A program made the position numbers and the translations under genes. Below the pieces are notes generated by a model. That model was given only the letters and a program-made list of their open reading frames with translations, ran no database searches and had not been told where the DNA came from. Shown here piece after piece: positions 34,801-44,553 of a DNA stretch of 64,000 bases. This stretch comes from Umbilicaria muhlenbergii (Eukaryota; Ascomycota; Lecanoromycetes; Umbilicariales; Umbilicariaceae), in the NCBI GenBank assembly GCA_000611775.1, contig KK106983.1:4779818-4843817 (forward strand), written 5' to 3'. The first letter of the stretch is position 1. The number at the start of each line of letters is the position of its first letter.

Positions 34801-35344
34801 CTTTCTCTTTAATCTCCTCGACAATCCGACTAGTCTCTTCAGGGTCTGGCATCATCGGTTCAGGCGTGAGTGACAATCTGGAACCGGCGGATGAGTTGTG
34901 GTGGTGGATCGAGGATCCTCGGGCACTGGGCAGATGCGACATTGTAGATGCTGTCCTAGACAGACGATCCCTGACGCCGCGAGCGACGTCTGCGATTCCA
35001 CTCCTGGCGCCCTCCTCGCTCCCCTCCGAAGACTCATGTTGGGTAAGGTCAGGGCTTGATCCGAAGATATGGGCCCGCAGCTTATGTCGTGAATTTTGTC
35101 GGCTTCTGCGCTCCAAGTGCTCCCCACGCTGCGATGTCACAACGGTCTCGCCTTCACCAAAGCACGGTGTAGTCTTGTTGGAAGGCGTCAGGGGCGAATT
35201 TGATTCACTCTGCTGACCAGCAAGGAGCAGAAGATCTGAGGAAGAGGTATTTGTCCGTGGCTTCGAAAGCCGTTGAGCTTGTCGTAGTTCCGGTACCGAC
35301 TTCCGGGGTTGGGTAGTCGGTGGGTTGAACATCTGATGTGTCAT
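31820..35344 (-). CDS. Large disordered Ser/Pro-rich protein
   Basis: I do not recognise a family. An uninterrupted frame of 1174 codons starts with ATG at 35344 (MTHQMFNPPTTQPRKSVPEL). It is rich in Ser, Pro, Arg and charged residues throughout, without membrane segments or a signal peptide. Features seen: a possible short helix near residues 190-210 (EETSRIVEEIKEKASNDRLAAYNH); many SP/TP motifs that could be phosphorylated; two proline-rich motifs PPPPTRKAPEPP and PPPPPTRKAPAPP near the C-terminus that look like SH3 ligands; and a C-terminus ending DLSDIPIFIAPTS. A scaffold role in cell polarity or signalling is conceivable but unproven. The intact length argues for a real gene. Confidence 0.82.
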   Translation of the reverse strand: MTHQMFNPPTTQPRKSVPELRQAQRLSKPRTNTSSSDLLLLAGQQSESNSPLTPSNKTTPCFGEGETVVTSQRGEHLERRSRQNSRHKLRAHIFGSSPDLTQHESSEGSEEGARSGIADVARGVRDRLSRTASTMSHLPSARGSSIHHHNSSAGSRLSLTPEPMMPDPEETSRIVEEIKEKASNDRLAAYNHVSTPVDEDAPEFIMAPIRRRSLFTPGLATRTPTDILRKPPPPERLQSQANRDYYFDPSLPQSSPLSRLAALDLADEGRCTPVPRASTPVNLDYTYLGGLRIGTLRVTNGTDSPVPHARTPSNTSMLSAPGLRKEEDYFTASEGRPSDDEEIQTIRKGPPRKSGGVIPLAEKPIRVDRRIGETAKTGRPTLTVQTTCQGSSSPLKFERHERDVSSDEGVDDRPCQISPLKNRQSGSCYEGSVVSADRASSIAQEYMLELPNSPFSYPNHEFEDDNHDDKDIIASPFGGAGATKWNSFIEDAEARHAIDESREEAFKILSGEPRPLAKSGLQPKISSTAFGNDRHANVVSELSAKPLSKADSGYSSSGSVKSGRKRTSSIVGEQDSRPISLSVQRESRCLPGPCEMPQPMLSKSDDRSQSNIATPKSILVRTSLTVVSKPLLIESASASTAQALPEPITKTTGSSSNSSPVSPVRSRKTLKKARPLLTPLPVSSITVQSYREPNQSQIPPVPSELTTRHAERLRDFPLLEHTFPSSHHTHLENTSPNSEPEFVPIRFPSPAHEFEEADSPPSSPDDNTSCMPNFSWKPRSRSQKDKKSTNTARSKSLSRQQSLPGQCDFRTTMAEYGGFTNSLGGNPYEIARSRSVTGSESTGNGFLSYRPQLNTPLPRSKSNFGMDGEAASEFARVRSKQKSRSISRPWTTYHNSFDDRGGIPGKLARPQSYSAYTPPVPALPTPEQVEQTERRLLRWSADGSHVPTSPCQIKRPSGLPKEQIPQIPNPSVDRFEAQFQQNLEHPYPTSSDSPARKSVDGSVVPPPPTRKAPEPPVSIGGSAPPPPPTRKAPAPPAPADWLKPHPEAKGTQLALRPLSVNSQHSGVTKQASRSFHLPMTPPESLPSSKNASTTSLKVLAAAQGGHVVAATASFERLSGRYDGGLSFGYEPGFGLGGSAGTRDGKTGASRKSVDVSRGFGIDLSDIPIFIAPTS

Positions 35345-36499
35345 TGGCCTTCGAAGATCGTCAGGTACGCGAGGTGGTGTAGACGTGTCTATGGTCTTGC
35401 TATCATCGTAATCGTTGCCAATGTGCTTGGATACTTATGAATGGCCGCAGTGACTGCGAAGCAAAGACGAGTCGCCTTTTTGTTTCGTTGCAGAGTCCCG
35501 TTGGGTATTGTGGGATAGCTAGACGCTGTATAGGACAAGGCGTGGGAATCAGAATGAGAAGGACGGGAGGCCGTCAAAGCGGTCTTGTTTCAGATTGGAC
35601 GCTCCGTACCCAAGCAGACAGAGGATCCCCAACAACAGCAAGAACAGAACGAGTGACAGAGTGGGAGAGTAAGAGGAAGCATGGTTGATGCAGGGAGAAG
35701 GGAGTCCCAAGTATGTACTCGTACCAACGCCGAAGTAATTGAAAGGCTGGGCCAGTCTGAGGAGTGTGGCCAGGGTGCCGCAGGTTGGAGCCATCCCCAG
35801 GGCTCGGTTGGCTGGGAAGTGGAAACTGGGAGGCGAGTAAACATGATTTTCAGCCACAATGGCCGGGGTGGTGAAGCACGCTAGCGCCTTTTGCGCTTGA
35901 CTGCATACGCATGGTGAAGTCAATCAGCGCCGGCTTCCAGCCAATCGCGTCGTCTTGATTGCGCCGCTGATTGCGTAAGGGTCTTTAGCGGGCAGGGATA
36001 TAACCGCGCTTGCCTCCGCACTGCCACACTTTAAAAATAAATGCTGAGCCACGCGTTGATCTGGTCTACTGATGATCCTTCCCCAAATCTCAACGCTCTC
36101 TTGTTAGTGACTTTCTTCCTGAAGATCACGGGACGGAGGAGACTACCATTCGGAGATATGTGGGAGATCAGTATGTTCGAGTCGTATGGCGGAGCATGCT
36201 CCGGATTTCGAAGCGGTCAATGAGAGACTCCTTCCAGTAAAGAGGCGTCGTGGGAGACGGTGGGAGTGACATGAGTACGGAAGGGGAATATAATGAAACC
36301 AGAATGGCAATTGAATACTCCTAGAGTAGAAGCACAGTACGCGTACAGTTGGATAAGATGGGGTTCTCCCCCTCTGTGTTATGATTCATGTTATGTGACT
36401 TGACTGTCCAGTCGATTCGGGCTATTACTGTGAACCTAGCCAGCCTTGCCACGAAGCTACAAATGTTGTTACGATGATCATTCTACTGATGCATCACTA
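35345..36499. other. Divergent intergenic region
   Basis: 1.15 kb between the disordered-protein gene (minus) and ATG10 (plus). Frames such as 35549-35923 minus have a hydrophobic stretch but no similarity I can name. The region probably contains two promoters. Confidence 0.5.
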
Positions 36500-37510
36500 A
36501 TGGACACTGCCCATGGACCCGCGCAAACGGCCCTTCAGCTTGTTGAAGCTGCTCCCTTCCTGTCAGGGCTAGAATTCGAGGCCGCATGTGACTCTTTAGC
36601 GGAGAAATATCAGGACGGAGGATGGAACGAGGATGGCTTAGGTCTGCATATACAGGTAAGACCAATCCTGGAGCCTGACCGACCTGAGCTGCACCCCGTT
36701 TTGTCTTCTGATACGCGTGGCATCTTGCGGCTGTCGAGCAACTGTATAGCCGCGCAAGCATACCAGTTGCGTCCCCTTATGAGCGTAGCAATAGACCTGT
36801 TTTCAAGGATCAAAAGAGCAGGCAACTTGGGTTATCCCTAGTGTGTCTTCCAAACCGAACCGCGTTCTCTTCACTGATTTGTACGGCTTTTAGAGAAAGA
36901 CTGGCTACCTTGCGATTACGCGGCCCTTCTCTATAGGATCCGCCAAACCGGATCAGGACGTTGATATGCTTGCGGATGGCATTGAAGATGAAGACGATGT
37001 AGGTATGATTGGTTCTTTTCCATAAACCATCTACCTAATCGAAGCAGGCAGCAATACACCATACTGCGCCCTCAAGCCCAAGCCCCTCCGTAGAGTATAA
37101 CATCCTGCTTTCTACAACATATCGTGTCCCGGTCCTTTACTTTTTCCTCCGTAGCCTGCCAGCGAATGGTCTTCAAGGTGTCGAGGCTGTGCATGAGTAC
37201 CTTGTGCCAAAGCAAATGAAGTCTGCCGTGCGGAATATTGGGGTTATGGGCGGTATCTCAATGGGCGTAAGGCAGAAAACATGCTATCAAAAACGCTGGT
37301 GCTAATTAAACACAGAATCATCCCATCACTGATGTCCCTGCCTTTTTTGTCCACCCTTGCAGCACTGCAGAAGCAATGCAGAACATTATCGGCGGCAGCT
37401 CCATTTCGATACACGCATATCTTCAAATATGGCTTGGTCTGATAGGCGGATGCGTGGGCCTAGCTCTGCCTAGGGACTTGGCTTTAGTCTCCAACTTCGT
37501 GAGGCCTTAA
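36500..37510 (+). CDS. ATG10: Autophagy E2-like enzyme Atg10
   Basis: The E2-like enzyme that transfers Atg12 to Atg5 during autophagosome formation. I infer four exons: 36500-36655, 36894-36998, 37048-37266 and 37316-37510, all joined in phase 0 (224 residues). The N-terminus has FLSGLEFEAACDSLAEKY, like the first helix of the family. RKTGYLAITR forms an early strand. The core reads YNILLSTTYRVPVLYFFLR, then GVEAVHEYLVPKQM, GVMGGISMG-NHPITDVPAFFVHPCSTAEAM with the catalytic Cys in HPC, and IHAYLQIWLGLIGGCVGLALP. The first intron (238 nt) is longer than usual and contains stops. Atg10 diverges fast, so identification rests on the VPVLYF, HP-(I/V)-T and FFVHPC landmarks. It converges on MSL1 169 bp away. 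Confidence 0.87.
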
Positions 37511-37679
37511 ATTCCTAGATATGCTTAGTTCCAGCGTGGCCTTGATACGACGCACACCACTCAAGTGGACTTTTCCCAAACCTCAACATTGGTAGGTATT
37601 ACCATGAACACCCAAACACCACAGAAACGGTTCGCTCAATGACCCTGCAAGTTATGGAGACACTCGATCCAACTCAAGA

Positions 37680-38408
37680 TCACTCCTCCTCAGAAGACGC
37701 TTCCATAGACACATCATCGTCGTCCTCATCCATCGGCGCACCCTCCTCGTCGCTTTCGTCCTCTCTTCCTCGCTTCACCCCTTTTGGCCCCTCAACTTCA
37801 GGGTTTACTCCATTTATGCCGGCCTCTGAAGGCTTCACTGACGTCGTTGTACTCGATGGAGCGGGTGCAATCGCCGAAGGTGGTGCGTTAAAGATTGACT
37901 GCTGTAGCTCTGTCGATGTAACGGCGCCTGTTGCTACAATTGGTAGGCGGTAGGTGCCATCGAGCTTTGCGATGGTATCGGACTTCCCTTTGGCATACTG
38001 GATTTTCTATGTCCATGAAAAGCATTAGCCATTGCACCACCTTCGTAGCTCCCATGCTAGCAGGCCTACCATTTCCTTGCCAAAGAAATCGAATCCTTGC
38101 AATGCCCTTATAGCTTGTGTACTCGCCTGAATATCTCGAAAGACTACGTGGGCCTGACCGCGCATTTTTGCTGTCTTGAGCGCAACGACATCCAGCACTG
38201 GGCCGTAAGTGGAGAAAAGGGTGTAGAGTGAGAGCCGCAAGTCCTGCTTTTGCAGCTTGTCGGGGAGGTTTGTGCAGTATAGGCTAGACGTACATCAGCA
38301 TAGATTCTGCAACCGCCGGAACGTCTCATACCTCTGATTTGGAGCGCCTAAGGATGTGTTTGGCTTTTGGGGCGGCCCATTGTGGGTTGCCGTGGCTCTT
38401 GCAGCCAT
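37680..38408 (-). CDS. MSL1: U2 snRNP B''-like RRM protein
   Basis: A spliceosomal protein that binds stem-loop IV of U2 snRNA with U2A'. Exons on the minus strand are 38408-38332, 38283-38070 and 38006-37680 (205 residues). The single RRM covers about residues 26-110: RNP2 is LYCTNL, RNP1 is RGQAHVVF, and the loop reads LYTLFSTYGPVLDVVALKTAKM. KIQYAKGKSDTIAKLDGTYR follows, which is the U1A/U2B'' signature. The remainder is a disordered acidic tail (DEDDDDVSMEASSEEE). There is no second RRM, so it resembles U2B''/Msl1 of yeast more than animal U1A. Introns are 48 and 63 nt. It shares a 300-bp divergent promoter with ARC40. Confidence 0.94.
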
Positions 38409-38708
38409 ACGGAGCGCTCTAATACGGCTATTTTGAGGTAGAGGAAGTATTGCACATCCTTAGGAGAGCGATGCTTTGGGCGTGCGGCTCTATAGAATTC
38501 AGTCTTGGGAACGCTCGAATACAGAACGTCCAATTGGTGTCAGGGCGTGGATTTTTGAAGCTCAAAGATTAGCCAATCAGAGACGCTCCTCGATTCAGCC
38601 TTACCACCCCACAACCAAGTATCAACGCTGTTGCATTTCCACTCTATCCAGCAGAATTGAATACTTGCGGTAGTAGAGAGCTACTCCTATCGCTTTTGTC
38701 TCTGTAAA
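38409..38708. promoter_or_regulatory. Bidirectional promoter, MSL1 / ARC40
   Basis: Exactly 300 bp separate the two start codons. No coding sequence is needed here by either model, so both promoters and 5' UTRs must fit. No named motif is claimed. Confidence 0.65.
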
Positions 38709-40003
38709 ATGGCAGCCCCCGAAGTCCACCATCTGTTTCACCATCCCATTGCGGATCACTCATTCTCCGCAGACAGGCAGACGCTGGCTGTAGCACGCGA
38801 CAACAATGTGGAGCTCTACAACCGATCAGGGGGAAAGTTCACGTTGCACGATGAGTTGAAGGGGCATGACAAAACTGTTACGGGTGTGGACATTGCACCC
38901 AGTACAGGACGTATTGTGACATGCTCACAGGGTAGGCTACCACCTTTAGATTTACCTTGATCTACCAGTACTCAAGGCCTACGAACAACTTCATGCTAAC
39001 ACCAAGCTTATGTAGATCGCAATGCGTATGTTTGGGAGCCCTCTCCATCTGGTTGGAAGCCGACACTCGTCCTCCTGCGAATCAACCGAGCAGCGACCTT
39101 TGTCCGATGGTCACCTTCGGAGCTCAAATTCGCTGTGGGATCTGGCGCTCGCGTGATCGCGGTGTGCTACTTCGAGGAAGAGAACGACTGGTGGGTTTCG
39201 AAGCAACTGAAGAAGCCAATCCGGAGTACAATCACCACGGTGGCATGGCATCCGAATTCTGTGCTTCTCGCAGCAGGTTCCACAGATGCACACGCCAGAG
39301 TCTTCTCGGCCTTCATCAAGGGAGTCGACGCAAGACCAGAAAGTAGCGTGTGGGGTGAAAGACTACCGTTCAATACAGTATGCGGCGAGTATACGAACAA
39401 TTCAGGTGGTTGGGTTCATGGGTGCGCCTTTTCGCCAAGCGGAAATGCCCTTGCTTTTACGGCGCACGATAGCAGTATCACGGTGGTATATCCAAGCGGC
39501 CCGGAGCAGCCACCGAGTGCTGTGGTCAGCGTCAGCACACAGCTCCTGCCGTTCATGAGCTTGATTTGGAATGGAGAGAGCGAGATCATTGCCGCAGGAT
39601 ATGTAAGTAGATTCTACTTCGTTTGAAGTAGTGTTTAGGCTAATAGCTCGGAAGGACTGCGAAGCTTACCGGTTGCGTGGGAGTGAACAAGGTTGGGAGA
39701 TTGTCGGATCTATGGAATCTAAGGGAAGACCGGGATTGGGGAATCAACGCGAGGAATCTGCTTTAAACATGTTCAGACAGATGGATCTGAAAGGAAAGGC
39801 GAAAGATGACACTGTGTTGAAGACTGTGCATCAAAACACCATTGCCACCATTAGAGCGTATGACGAGTCTGGTGGAGCTGTCAAGAAGTTTAGCAGTAAG
39901 TGCCTTCCGCAATTCTGCCCATATTCCAAAAAGAAAGGGTTCCATTGTCTAACTATTTGCAGCAAGCGGCGTGGACGGAAGAGTTGTCGTATGGTCTGCA
40001 TAG
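38709..40003 (+). CDS. ARC40: Arp2/3 complex subunit 1 (ARPC1, WD40)
   Basis: The WD-repeat subunit of the Arp2/3 actin-nucleating complex, needed for actin patches and endocytosis. Exons are 38709-38931, 39016-39602, 39655-39895 and 39963-40003 (363 residues). The protein reads MAAPEVHHLFHHPIADHSFS, then ELKGHDKTVTGVDIAP, DRNAYVWEP, RINRAATFVRWSPSELKFAVGSGARVI and KKPIRSTITTVAWHPNSVLLAAGSTDAHARVFSAFIKGV, all hallmarks of ARPC1. It continues through the WGERLPFNTVCGEY segment and ends in a final repeat completed by the small last exon (SGVDGRVVVWSA). Each splice joint restores WD-repeat spacing. The length is normal for the subunit. Confidence 0.96.
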
Positions 40004-40439
40004 AAGATGAGAATCGATTCATGACTCACACACTGTGGTAGTCGTTATTTGCTTCACAAAATGAGACACCATACAAACATCAGTCCTTTCATCACCTTGC
40101 TCTAACGCTACGAACTGCTGCAGTGCCTCAAGGAGCTTGGCTCAGCTGATCTCAAATTGATCCGAGCTCTGTGACATATTCAGCTTGTTCCGGAAATTGC
40201 TGGTTGCACAAGGAGCTTATCTCCATAAGCTCCATGGATCTAGAATGCTTCAGCCGCTTTGCGAAAGGTCCTCCATCTGGTGCTAAATCTGATGGATTCT
40301 TTCCAATTCGCAGCGCACGCAACGTGCTATACTATTTGTACATGGCACACCCCTCAGCTCTGATCTTCCTTCTCCAACTTCATCACGAGAGCAATATTAT
40401 TTACCCGCAGATCTTTCGAAAAAGTCGGTCTTCATTACA
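40004..40439. other. Intergenic, ARC40 3' end
   Basis: 436 bp between same-strand genes; ARC40 3' UTR and promoter of the next gene. Nothing else was seen. Confidence 0.6.
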
Positions 40440-41534
40440 ATGCACGAGCAAAAGGAACGCGATAGGCCGGAGGAGCCTCAGGGTTTCCGAAACTACCATC
40501 CCACGCCACCGCCTCGTTATGAGCTACCGATCAGAGCAGCTCAATCAAATGAGAGGGGACAGTCGGTATATGGACACAATATTGGCAGGTCACGCATCGG
40601 TTTAGGTTCTCAATCTCTCCAAAATCCCCAAGGCGCTCCCGACATGCAGGCCAATGACAGTTGGAACCCCTACTCGCAAGAAACCGGTGGGAACCAAGTA
40701 CTCTCCCCACCGGTCTCGCCCAGCACCCAACCCATAGCAGCCACTCCGCGCCGGCGTGACCCTCGTGAACGTTCACCTACCCGTCAACAACCCGTGAAAG
40801 CAGAGCGACACTCACAACAAAACTTCAACACCAGTCCCACTCCCAACCCGGTCATGGAAGACGGAGAGATAACCTCCAGCTCCATGTCCATCACCCCCCG
40901 CCCCGAGGGTCCCAACCGGCAAAATTCCATCATCGACGGTCCTAACTACGTTCTCTACGGCCGCCCCGCCCCCCGAGAAGTCTACACCCCCAACACCATC
41001 GCCGACGTGCTCGCCCGCCAAACCGAGCTCTTCCAAGGCCTCGAACGCATCTGCACCACCGCGGCCCGCACCTACTACCACAGCCAATGCCGCTCCACGC
41101 TCGACCTGCCCCTCCCTCATCGCACCCGATGCCATCGCGGCCGATTCGCCGCCAGCAATCGCCATGACCTATACGACCTACAGCCCCTCCACCGCCGCCC
41201 GCAGCAGCAAATCTCCCTCCTCGACTACCTCATGCGCATCTGCTCTCACCTCTGGACGCGCGCCACATTGAGCAACGAGCACGCCGAGGAGCTGGAGGCG
41301 GTGCACCGGATGGGCAACCTGTATTCGTGGGGGGAGCGGGTGATGGTTGCGGCGAGGGGGGCGGAGCCGGGGGGGCCGCTGTGGGTTGCGGATGAGGAGG
41401 AGGTTTATAGGGTTGTGATGGCGGGGAGGGATTTGTGTGGGTGGTGTCTTTGTGAGGAGGGGAAGAGGGAGATTGATGGGTTGTGGGAGGGGAAATGGGT
41501 TTTTGGGGGGGTGGTGTTGGGGGGCCCGGTTTAG
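40440..41534 (+). CDS. Unknown fungal protein, 364 residues
   Basis: I do not recognise a family. A single open frame starts with ATG at 40440 (MHEQKERDRPEEPQGFRNYH). The first 180 residues are disordered, Pro/Gln/Ser-rich. The rest looks folded and helical: TIADVLARQTELFQGLERIC, ISLLDYLMRICSHLWTRATL and EELEAVHRMGNLYSWGERVM, with four Cys in its last 60 residues including CGWCLCEEG. Codon use becomes extremely G-rich after about 41290, in the last 80 codons, so the very end could be mispredicted. There is no signal peptide or membrane helix. A fungus-specific nuclear or cytosolic protein is plausible. Confidence 0.7.
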   Translation: MHEQKERDRPEEPQGFRNYHPTPPPRYELPIRAAQSNERGQSVYGHNIGRSRIGLGSQSLQNPQGAPDMQANDSWNPYSQETGGNQVLSPPVSPSTQPIAATPRRRDPRERSPTRQQPVKAERHSQQNFNTSPTPNPVMEDGEITSSSMSITPRPEGPNRQNSIIDGPNYVLYGRPAPREVYTPNTIADVLARQTELFQGLERICTTAARTYYHSQCRSTLDLPLPHRTRCHRGRFAASNRHDLYDLQPLHRRPQQQISLLDYLMRICSHLWTRATLSNEHAEELEAVHRMGNLYSWGERVMVAARGAEPGGPLWVADEEEVYRVVMAGRDLCGWCLCEEGKREIDGLWEGKWVFGGVVLGGPV

Positions 41535-42915
41535 GTTGGGGGGGTTGTGGGGACGGAAGTGGGGGATGGCAAGGGAAGGGGGATGGAAGAGGTGGAGGTG
41601 GACTTGGAGGGTGGGTTTTTCGGGTCATGCGGTATTTGGAGTCGTTTGCCTTGTTTGGCTTTTGGTAAGCTGGAGGTGAGATATCGTTGGAAATGCCTAC
41701 CTGATATTTTTATTGCTGGAGGAGATTCATGTGAGCAGTCGCGCTAATGATCAGGGATGCAGCATACTGAAGGTGAAGGTGTGAAGGCCGCAAGTTACAT
41801 CCCCATACTAATTACCCTACGAAACTTCGTTAACGGAGTGGCCTGCAGACCTATGGACAAATTGAGTGGCAGTTCTTAGCGGGGGATTTCCTCGACGATT
41901 GTCTAAATCCTCGGAGTGGACCAACAGCTTTTACCATCTGCATACCCAACGTCCTTCAAGATCTGGATTGGTAGTTGAGCAGTTGAAGGGGCCCTCAGCT
42001 GATGACTGCTAGATATCTTGTTCATATGCCTGCCCTTAAAGCCTCACGCTTTTCAATGTAATAGCCTTAGGGTTCTGTTCTGTTCTCTTGGGCTCTACTA
42101 TAGCAAGGCATGTGCGCAAAGTAAGTGGCAGTCTTTAGCTTGGGGGTCTCCTCAACCACTCAACAAACATGACGGATTTTGAGGACCAAGTTATGCAGAG
42201 ACGGTTGAAGCCATGGAGCTCTACAACATTTACTTCAAAAGTTTAGATATCCGGCTTTTGCTGTGGTAATATCGAGAGGGCTCACGGCCGGAGACTGCCA
42301 CTTGTTTTGTCGCCTCAATATCGAGCGCGTATGGATCAAAACTGATGCCAGAAGGCGCTGTTCTATTTTGGTTACCTCATCTTACTGCAGCCAGGCGTGC
42401 GAGTTTGTATCGTTCATTGAAGTGGTTTGGATTTCGAAACAATCTGCCTACTTTGTTTGTTACTCTTGCATCTGACTGAGCATATCTTATCGATAGAACT
42501 GCTTTGTATCCTCTGCATGTGTTTAGAAGGATGCTCCTTGAGTTCAGATACATATTACTCCGTGCATCTGATTTTCTTATTACTGAGCTCAATCATGTTT
42601 GAGATGAGGCGTACAATGCATGAGACTTGCCCGCTACCCCCTAGAAGTCTAAGATGGCGCAGCCCCGAAGATGACTCTGGGCGGCCCTCTGCTATTCTAG
42701 CATCTACTCCGCAGGACAATAAAAGACGAAGGGCATCGGAGAGTTGCATCGACCAAGGTTTCTTTCACTGGCTGTCCGAGCTAAGGTAAGTACCCATCTC
42801 TGTTTGAGCGCCTCAACTTCCTTTGTCAACAGTTTGCATCAACATAATCGTCTTATATTCGTCTTTCACACAACTACGTACCACAATCCCCAACAGTTCA
42901 GCAGAGACTCCAATC
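41535..42915. other. Intergenic before the P450-like gene
   Basis: 1.4 kb. It contains a near-repeat of a short phrase, AAGTGGCAGT--TTAGC, around 42120 and GAGTGGCAGTTCTTAGC at 41864, each followed by a G-rich run and CTCCTC or TTCCTCG. These may be remnants of a short dispersed repeat. No gene is supported. Confidence 0.4.
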
Positions 42916-44169
42916 ATGATACCTCTGTTGCTTGTATCGGTCTCGATCAGCTTGTGTCTATGTGCACTTTGGCGAAGATATCGAACGCGGAGAGAAGCCA
43001 GCGTCACGGAAGCCTGCGTCCTGCTTCAAGACGTTAGAGTTTGCAAAGCCATTTTGAGCTGTGGGAATCTCCAGGTCCCCGACATCGATAATGTCTTGAC
43101 CTTACTGGAGTCACGAGCTGGCCCCAATCACCGACTTGTCGATGCATTTGGAATCGATAACGCCTTTACGACCACCGATAAATCTTACTACAGGCGTTTC
43201 ATGAGAGGAGCCAGACTTCTTGTGGCGAAGGACGAGCCATCCTGGCGACTGATGAGGGATCTGCTGATGGACCATGTTCACCACGAAAGTCAATCCTCCA
43301 CGAATAATGCAACCTTCCCTTTGGTGCCGCTTGTGCAAGCGGTAGTCTTGAAGATATCCATGTATACGCTCTTTGACTTGCCTGTAGAGAAGCTTGAAGG
43401 CGCCAAGATACGGCTTGTGGCAGAGCGTATCAACCGACTCTGGGTTGATTCGAAATCGACCAACACATCAAGAAGGTCTCGGGAAGATCGGCGCGAGCTG
43501 GGCGAGACGCTGAGGACTTTTTTCCCGGTGACCGAGATGGACAGTCCCAAGAAGAATCCACTCAACCTCATTCTCCCGGCTTACGAGACCCTCTGGCGTG
43601 TTGTTCTGAGAGGCTTCCTGGAGGTGATATTCCGAGGCGGAGAGGCTGGTACGGAATGGCGACAGTTACTCGTGGCATTTCTAGCAGACCCGACATCAAC
43701 CACCTTCAAGCGCATGAACGATCTTACCGGCACATCGGTGGCTTCTATTGTCGCCGAGACGCTGCGCCTGTACCCACCCACCAGACGCATCTACCGTGAC
43801 ATCAAGCGCGAATACACGACAGACCCACCAGAGCACTTCGCCGCCGACATAGAGTTCCTACATCGGGATGCCAACATTTGGGGGGAAGATTCTCTATCCT
43901 TTAACCCGTCACGGTGGAAGGATGTCAGCAGGGAATGCCAAGATGCTTACATGCCTTTCGGGTGGAAATCGTTCACATGTCCGGCAAAAGACGACTTTGG
44001 CCCCAGAATGATCGGGCTCGCGGTTGCGGCCTTGGTGGCCGAGTTCGGTCATGGCTGGAAATGGTGCGCAGCACGTGACGAGGATGAAATTGATGTGGAT
44101 GGGCCCTTGCAAGCTGGCAGGGACAGCTATATTACGCTCAAACTGTTCAAGGAGGAGAGACAGAGTTGA
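42916..44169 (+). CDS. Cytochrome P450-like protein, atypical
   Basis: A membrane-anchored P450-fold protein of 417 residues, shorter than the usual 480-530. The N-terminus is a hydrophobic anchor (MIPLLLVSVSISLCLCALW) followed by basic residues. The K-helix E-x-x-R is present (ETLRLYPP, Glu281 and Arg284). The heme-binding loop is present as MPFGWKSFTCPAK with Cys355. NPSRW matches the PERF region. I see no I-helix A/G-G-x-D/E-T-T motif in the 75 residues before the K-helix; that part reads PTSTTFKRMNDLTGTSVASIV instead. The gene has no introns. It may bind heme yet differ in chemistry, or be a non-catalytic member. Start chosen as the first ATG in frame. Confidence 0.85.
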   Translation: MIPLLLVSVSISLCLCALWRRYRTRREASVTEACVLLQDVRVCKAILSCGNLQVPDIDNVLTLLESRAGPNHRLVDAFGIDNAFTTTDKSYYRRFMRGARLLVAKDEPSWRLMRDLLMDHVHHESQSSTNNATFPLVPLVQAVVLKISMYTLFDLPVEKLEGAKIRLVAERINRLWVDSKSTNTSRRSREDRRELGETLRTFFPVTEMDSPKKNPLNLILPAYETLWRVVLRGFLEVIFRGGEAGTEWRQLLVAFLADPTSTTFKRMNDLTGTSVASIVAETLRLYPPTRRIYRDIKREYTTDPPEHFAADIEFLHRDANIWGEDSLSFNPSRWKDVSRECQDAYMPFGWKSFTCPAKDDFGPRMIGLAVAALVAEFGHGWKWCAARDEDEIDVDGPLQAGRDSYITLKLFKEERQS

Positions 44170-44553
44170 AGATTGGTCGGGTGGGGCCAGGCTTTGGTAT
44201 TTGCTTGTGCCATAGCTTGGGAGGGGAAGGGAGCGGAAAGGTTTTTGATGAAGCGTAGAGTCTACGATGCTGCTCTTCATCAGCAGTGATTGTTTTTCTA
44301 GTCCACTAGAAACGATCAATGCCTGACAGTTTGTAGAGCATGTCAGCGGAATGGGAGAAACGTCTTTGAGTCTTATGAACTATGTGCTATCGTTCCACCA
44401 TAGTCAGTTTCATATCGCTATTTACCCTTGCTGATGGATTGAAGAATCATCACCATTTCCAGAACTCTGCCATTAGTTGCATTTCGCCAAGACACTGTAG
44501 TCAGCCCTACCAACAAATCCAGCCGCTAGCTTCACAACCACCATCCTTCCACC
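44170..44553. other. Intergenic, P450-like gene to MRI1
   Basis: 384 bp between same-strand genes; no feature was seen beyond UTR and promoter. Confidence 0.6.

Noticed and set aside
37639-37953. Plus-strand ORF of 104 codons, Ser-rich
   Set aside because: It is the antisense shadow of the MSL1 last exon, whose acidic tail reads as Ser on the other strand.
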